Source of the DNA: Desulfobacteraceae bacterium
GTDB taxonomy: Bacteria > Desulfobacterota > Desulfobacteria > Desulfobacterales > UBA5616
DNA length: 17,177 nt
Reading direction: 5' to 3'
Assembly (NCBI GenBank): GCA_030620375.1
Contig: JAUXEW010000033.1
Coordinates: 1 to 17,177, forward strand
The notes under the pieces are model-generated. The model had not been told where the DNA came from. It worked only from the letters and a program-made list of their open reading frames with translations, and ran no database searches. The translations under genes were made by a program, and so were the position numbers. Positions 13,143 through 17,177 of the stretch are shown here, one piece after another (position 1 is the stretch's first letter; every line of letters starts with the position of its first letter).

Positions 13143-14705
13143 ATGATTCGATTCTTCCGCCATGACATCGAGGATCCCCACCGTTTTGTCATCACCCTGG
13201 AGCTGGTACCCGGTTCCGAATCCATTGCTCGAACAGTAGATACGGTCATGGGAATGGCAAAAGATGCATATTCGGACGGAAGAATCTCAGCCGTATCCAT
13301 TACCGATAATCCCGGCGGAAATCCTTCCCTAAGTCCCGATGTTCTCGGCAATGAGATTTTCAAACTGGGAATGGACGTGATTGTCCATTTCACCTGCCGT
13401 GATACGAATCGTGTGGGAATTGAAAGCCGGGCCTTACAGCTTGCCATGATGGGAATGAAAAACATCCTGGCCCTGACCGGCGATTATTCCGGAAAAGGAT
13501 TTGGAGGACAAGGCGCGCCGGTGTTTGATCTGGATTCAGTCAATCTTATCTGCATGCTTTCCATGTTAAGCCAGAGAATTAACGAAGACGGGGATCCTGA
13601 AGGTTTTCTTATCGGATGTGCGGTATCCCCGTTTAAACGTATGGAAGGTGAATGCTTTTCACAGTATGCCAAGCTTTGCAAGAAAGTCTCCGCCGGCAGT
13701 CAATTCGTTATTACTCAACTTGGCTATGATGTAAGAAAATTCCAAGAACTGATCCAAATAGAGCAAAAAATGGGAATTAAGGTTCCGACCATTGGCGCCT
13801 TGTATTTCCTAACCCCTCGAATTGCTCGTATTATGAACAGTGGAAAGATTCCCGGTGCCGTTGTGACCGACAAACTGTGCCACGCAGTTGAAAGAGAATG
13901 GACATCTCCGAAACAGGGACGAGAAGTCGCCATTGAACGATCCGCCCGGTTAGGGGCGATACTCAAAGGTTTGGGATACCGTGGAATACACATTGGCGGT
14001 ATCCAGCGAAATTTTCACACCGTCGGTAAAATCCTGGATCGGATGGAACAAATCGAAAAAAATTGGAAAGATTTTGTTTTCGAATTCGACTTTCCGCAAC
14101 CTCATGGATATTATTTTTTCAAAAAAAAACCAAAATCCGGTCTATCCGAAGATACGGCCAATGCCGAGAAACTGACACCGCCGATGACTCGGCGCAGACT
14201 GTTTAAGCTGATGGAGGATGTACACAACCTGCTTTTCAGTTTCGATTCACCCTTTCAAGAACTGATCGAAAGCATCTGCTTATGGGCGGATAAAAATGCT
14301 TTCGGCGATTTGCTCATAAAGCTGCTGGAAGATCCGGCGAAAAAGCTTCTGCTCGACTGCCAAAAATGCGGAGACTGCGGTATAGTGCATGTGGCGTTTT
14401 TATGCCCGGAATCCCAATGCCCCAAACATATTCGAAACGGGGCTTGCGGCGGCAGCCATAACGGTATGTGCGAGGTTTACCCGGATAGACGGTGTATATG
14501 GTACCGGGCGTATAACCGGTTGGCCACCGCCGGCCGAACCCAGGAAATGGCCAGCGACTGTGTGCCGCCGAGAATGTGGGAACTCAACAAGACTCCATCG
14601 TGGGTCAATTTGCATCTGAAGCGGGATCATCAGAGTGCTGCCACGGAGATTACCCGATTCTGCAGCGCCGTAACTTGCAGAATCGAGGTTGACCTTGTGA
14701 AGTAA
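13143..14705 (+). CDS. metF: Methylenetetrahydrofolate reductase fused to MetV-type C-terminal domain
   Basis: Interconverts methylene- and methyl-tetrahydrofolate in the methyl branch of the Wood-Ljungdahl pathway and methionine synthesis. The 520-aa protein has an N-terminal MTHFR barrel (about 10-300), with Glu20 in ITLELVPGSE at the position of the catalytic Glu, VSITDNPGGNPS (51-62), LTGDYSG (111-117) and DLDSVNLI (129-136). The C-terminal domain (about 390-500) has a cysteine-rich MetV-like pattern: C406, C409, C412, C421, C426, C435, C443, C451 with CPKHIRNGACGG. In acetogens and many sulfate reducers MetV is a separate partner of MetF; here both are one chain. No HdrABC/MvhD-type partner genes are adjacent, so the electron donor is unknown. 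Its Shine-Dalgarno sequence is weak. The HD gene follows after 27 bp. Confidence 0.93.
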   Translation: MIRFFRHDIEDPHRFVITLELVPGSESIARTVDTVMGMAKDAYSDGRISAVSITDNPGGNPSLSPDVLGNEIFKLGMDVIVHFTCRDTNRVGIESRALQLAMMGMKNILALTGDYSGKGFGGQGAPVFDLDSVNLICMLSMLSQRINEDGDPEGFLIGCAVSPFKRMEGECFSQYAKLCKKVSAGSQFVITQLGYDVRKFQELIQIEQKMGIKVPTIGALYFLTPRIARIMNSGKIPGAVVTDKLCHAVEREWTSPKQGREVAIERSARLGAILKGLGYRGIHIGGIQRNFHTVGKILDRMEQIEKNWKDFVFEFDFPQPHGYYFFKKKPKSGLSEDTANAEKLTPPMTRRRLFKLMEDVHNLLFSFDSPFQELIESICLWADKNAFGDLLIKLLEDPAKKLLLDCQKCGDCGIVHVAFLCPESQCPKHIRNGACGGSHNGMCEVYPDRRCIWYRAYNRLATAGRTQEMASDCVPPRMWELNKTPSWVNLHLKRDHQSAATEITRFCSAVTCRIEVDLVK

Positions 14706-14732
14706 TTCCACCGAATCTAAGGTGTAGAAATT

Positions 14733-15653
14733 ATGGGTAATAAACAAGCCAAATTGCATGACCTTATCGACGCTAATAATCCATCGCGCGTTTTGGAAGA
14801 AATCAATTACCTTCTAAAGTGTATTTCAAACGATATTAAGAGAGATCGATTTGAAAAAATTTATGCTGACGTTATCCTCCTCTTTGAAGGCAAATTTCCC
14901 GGCTACCTTGCAAGTAACACCAAATATCATGATTTGGAACACACGAGCGCGGTCACCCTGGCTGTTTCCAGGCTGATCCACGGTGCCTGTATTAAGGGGC
15001 TGGCGTTTGATCCCGATAATATTATTACCACTCTGGCAGCCACCCTTTTTCACGATGTTGGACTAATCCAAACATCTGACGACCCTCATGGAACCGGTGC
15101 GAAATATACGATCGGTCACGAGGAAAAAAGTATTGCCTTTTTGAAAAAATACTTTTTAGAAAATCATTTTTCTTCTCAAACCGTCGATATAGGCTCGAAA
15201 TGTATAATGTGTACCATTCTGAGTTTGCCTCCTAAAGAGATCCCTTTTAAATCGGATGAGACCAAAACCCTTGGATATATGGTGGGATCGGCAGATATTT
15301 TGGCACAAATGGCGGACAGGTATTATTTGGAAAAACTCCTTCTGTTATTTCAAGAATTTGAAGAGGCCGGGATCCCGGATTTAGGTTCTGAAATGGAGCT
15401 TCTCGAAAAAACTGAATATTTTTACCATACCATTGCTAAAAAGCGACTGCTGAATGATTTTGAGGGGGTCTCCGCTTACATGCACGCCCATTTTTTGGAT
15501 CGATGGGGTATTGACAAAGATTTATACGACAATTCGATTTCTAACAACATTAATTACATCAGTACTGTATCTGAAAGGTGTCGGGATTCCTATACCTGTT
15601 ATCTGGACAGTCTCAAACGCGGCGGTATTATAAAAAAAATTTTAGGTTTATAG
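14733..15653 (+). CDS. HD-domain phosphohydrolase with PDE-like YHDxxH motif
   Basis: The 306-aa protein has an HD catalytic core: His66, Asp67 and His70 in KYHDLEHTSAV, the His107-Asp108 doublet in TLFHDVGLIQ, His129 in TIGHEEKS, and Asp188 in VGSADILAQMADRYY. The YH-x-x-x-H start resembles class I cyclic-nucleotide phosphodiesterases, so a cyclic nucleotide or nucleotide-like substrate is plausible (inference). No GAF, PAS, receiver or membrane domain is attached; a helical N-terminal segment (1-60) precedes the core. It starts 27 bp after the metF-metV stop with AAGGTG at 8 nt, so the two are probably co-transcribed. A functional link to C1 metabolism would be unusual and is not shown. An alternative is general HD hydrolase activity. 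Confidence 0.87.
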   Translation: MGNKQAKLHDLIDANNPSRVLEEINYLLKCISNDIKRDRFEKIYADVILLFEGKFPGYLASNTKYHDLEHTSAVTLAVSRLIHGACIKGLAFDPDNIITTLAATLFHDVGLIQTSDDPHGTGAKYTIGHEEKSIAFLKKYFLENHFSSQTVDIGSKCIMCTILSLPPKEIPFKSDETKTLGYMVGSADILAQMADRYYLEKLLLLFQEFEEAGIPDLGSEMELLEKTEYFYHTIAKKRLLNDFEGVSAYMHAHFLDRWGIDKDLYDNSISNNINYISTVSERCRDSYTCYLDSLKRGGIIKKILGL

Positions 15654-15696
15654 GCCCAAACCATTGTCGGTAAAAATCGTATGCTGTTTGAGGATG

Positions 15697-17142
15697 TTAA
15701 CGATCCCGTGTTTGATTCCAGGCAATCACCCGCGACATGGCCTTGGCCAGTTTATCCAGCGAGTAAAAAACCGGAAATCCGGCTTTTACCAAGGCCGTTT
15801 GAACGCCGACAAACTCCTCCAATCCGGTGGGGTCCATGGGCGGACGTAGCGCCGGCAATATCGGTTTCCCTATCACCTGCCTGGCATCAGAAAGAGAATC
15901 GACCAACCGTTTCTGAAAGCTTTCCGACATAAATTGATTAATCCCCCAGCGGCTGATCGGATGAAATCCCAAGTGATAAACTATCATATGGATCTCCGGA
16001 ATCCTCCCGATGATAGACATGGCCTTAGAAACAGCTTCAGGAGAGGACATGTTCGGCGTGTCCAATGGATTGGTAAAAATGCTGCCGTCAACCGGCAAGA
16101 CCTGTTTTAGCATAGCTTGCGATTCAAGGGAGAGTTTGGGCAGACAAAGCCCTTCTTTCTCCATCACATCACCCCCCAAAACGCTGGGGCCGCCTCCTGC
16201 ACCGATTATAGCAACTCCCGAGCCTTTTGGCAGAGGGTTGATGAAACGGAGTGCGGTTATAACGTCTATCATCTCGTCCAAGTCATCCACCTGTATCGCT
16301 TTCATCTGATGGCACAATGCGTCAAATACGGCTGTGGAAGTGGTCATGCTGGCCGTATGCCCGAAAGCCGCCCTTTTACCGGCTTCTGTTCTTCCACCTT
16401 TATATATTACTACCGGTTTTAGATTTGCGGCCTCTTTTAAGGCTGTGATAAAACGCCTTCCGTCTTTTACTCCTTCTATATAAACGGCGATAATTTCTGT
16501 TTCAGGATCTTGTGAAAAATATTCGAGCAGTTCAATTTCATTGACATCCAGACCATTTCCATAACTGACCACCTTACTGAATCGCAACCCCCTTTGATCA
16601 CTGAACTGAACAATATTATTGGCATGCCCCCCGCTTTGAGAAATAAATGCAATGGGACCCGGTTCAAATGATACACCATTAGTGTTGACCAATCCATTTT
16701 TGGGGACAAAGAGCCCCACGCAATTAGGTCCGATAATTCGAAAACCGGCTTCCCTTGCCCGTTTCAGCATAGCTTGCTCCAGCTTTGCCCGTTCCGGATA
16801 ACCGCTTTCGCTAAATCCGGCAGTAAAGAATTGAACCGATTTGACCCCCTTGGCGGCACAATCGTCCAGCAATGCCATAACCGAATCTGCAGGGATGCTG
16901 ACCACCACATGGTCAACTATCCCGGGTATGCTTTGCAGATTCGGATAGCAGGGCAGCCCTAAAACTTCAGTATATTTTGGATTAACCGGATAAATTGCAG
17001 GGCATCCGGCTTCTACTAAACTCATGAGAACTCCTTCTGCGAATCCCATCTTACCTGACGCAGATGCGCCAACAATAGCAACACTTCGAGCAGAAAATAC
17101 GTCGTCCAATGAAACCGTTTCTTTTTCAGCCGTTTTTATCAT
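15697..17142 (-). CDS. ADP-forming acyl-CoA synthetase, alpha-type (CoA-binding/ligase) protein
   Basis: Likely converts acyl-CoA, ADP and phosphate to acid, CoA and ATP, or the reverse, as part of an alpha/beta enzyme. The 481-aa protein has an N-terminal CoA-binding Rossmann domain (about 12-145: SVAIVGASASGKMGFAEGVL, YPVNPKY, GPNCVGL) and two succinyl-CoA-ligase-like flavodoxin domains (about 155-300 and 310-470). SQSGG is at 168-172. The phosphorylated histidine is expected to be His262 in AAFGHTASM. IIGAGGGPSVL marks the second ligase domain. The ATP-grasp (beta) half is not in this chain or this window; it might lie past the right edge or elsewhere. It converges with the HD gene, separated by 43 bp with no terminator seen. 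The ATG has only a weak AAGAAAGA upstream. Confidence 0.9.
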   Translation of the reverse strand: MIKTAEKETVSLDDVFSARSVAIVGASASGKMGFAEGVLMSLVEAGCPAIYPVNPKYTEVLGLPCYPNLQSIPGIVDHVVVSIPADSVMALLDDCAAKGVKSVQFFTAGFSESGYPERAKLEQAMLKRAREAGFRIIGPNCVGLFVPKNGLVNTNGVSFEPGPIAFISQSGGHANNIVQFSDQRGLRFSKVVSYGNGLDVNEIELLEYFSQDPETEIIAVYIEGVKDGRRFITALKEAANLKPVVIYKGGRTEAGKRAAFGHTASMTTSTAVFDALCHQMKAIQVDDLDEMIDVITALRFINPLPKGSGVAIIGAGGGPSVLGGDVMEKEGLCLPKLSLESQAMLKQVLPVDGSIFTNPLDTPNMSSPEAVSKAMSIIGRIPEIHMIVYHLGFHPISRWGINQFMSESFQKRLVDSLSDARQVIGKPILPALRPPMDPTGLEEFVGVQTALVKAGFPVFYSLDKLAKAMSRVIAWNQTRDR

Positions 17143-17177
17143 ATGTCATCTTTCTTAAGTTGCGAGAGTAAACGGGG

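Noticed and set aside
14400..14759. A 119-codon minus-strand open frame over the MetV domain
   Set aside because: It is antisense to the cysteine-rich C-terminus of metF and low in plausible protein features; a shadow of the real gene.
1..17177. tRNA, rRNA, riboswitch or phage genes
   Set aside because: No cloverleaf with a CCA-ready acceptor, no rRNA-like stretch, no conserved cobalamin/TPP/SAM riboswitch core, and no integrase or phage structural motif was recognised.

Overview
The window is about 17 kb of ordinary bacterial chromosome with moderate GC, most likely from a sulfate-reducing or related deltaproteobacterium (Desulfobacterota, Desulfobacterales-like). This is an inference from gene content. 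The main indicators are a methylenetetrahydrofolate reductase fused to a MetV-type zinc/cysteine C-terminal domain (Wood-Ljungdahl methyl branch), an ADP-forming acyl-CoA synthetase alpha-type protein, a group III iron-dependent alcohol dehydrogenase, a DUF1848 protein, a cobalamin-binding-type radical SAM enzyme, and many GC-rich palindromic repeats in AT-rich intergenic DNA. I found no rRNA, tRNA, CRISPR array, transposase, phage gene or complete mobile element.

Layout, left to right. Positions 1-362 carry two stacked hairpins, a strong intrinsic terminator, a tandem TTGACA promoter region and two more palindromic repeats. Then come a one-component regulator (HTH plus periplasmic-binding-protein-like domain, +) and, converging on it with a 14-bp gap, alanine racemase (-). 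Divergent from alr is a membrane-anchored lytic transglycosylase (+) behind a good sigma70-type promoter. Next is a run of minus-strand genes: a small tandem zinc-ribbon-like protein, an exported DUF3108 protein, an HD-domain hydrolase, a small membrane-anchored protein, and a tightly coupled pair consisting of a family 2-like glycosyltransferase followed 12 bp later by a radical SAM protein.

From 9379 the plus strand takes over: a 111-aa protein of unknown function with the DUF1848 protein 7 bp behind it, tRNA-dihydrouridine synthase, the iron alcohol dehydrogenase, fused MetF-MetV, and a second HD-domain phosphohydrolase. The right end is the minus-strand acyl-CoA synthetase alpha-type gene.

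The right half fits anaerobic C1/C2 energy metabolism: methyl-tetrahydrofolate formation or oxidation, aldehyde/alcohol redox, and substrate-level ATP formation from acyl-CoA. The left half is mostly cell-envelope work: D-alanine supply, murein cleavage, an exported DUF3108 protein, and sugar or envelope modification. The most distinctive non-coding property is the density of dispersed palindromes. At least three families (called A, B and C here) sit in most of the longer intergenic gaps, and one nearly identical 54-bp unit is present in both orientations. No clearly new multi-gene system is evident. The best leads are the glycosyltransferase/radical SAM pair, the 111-aa/DUF1848 pair, the duplicated zinc-binding mini-protein, and the repeat families.
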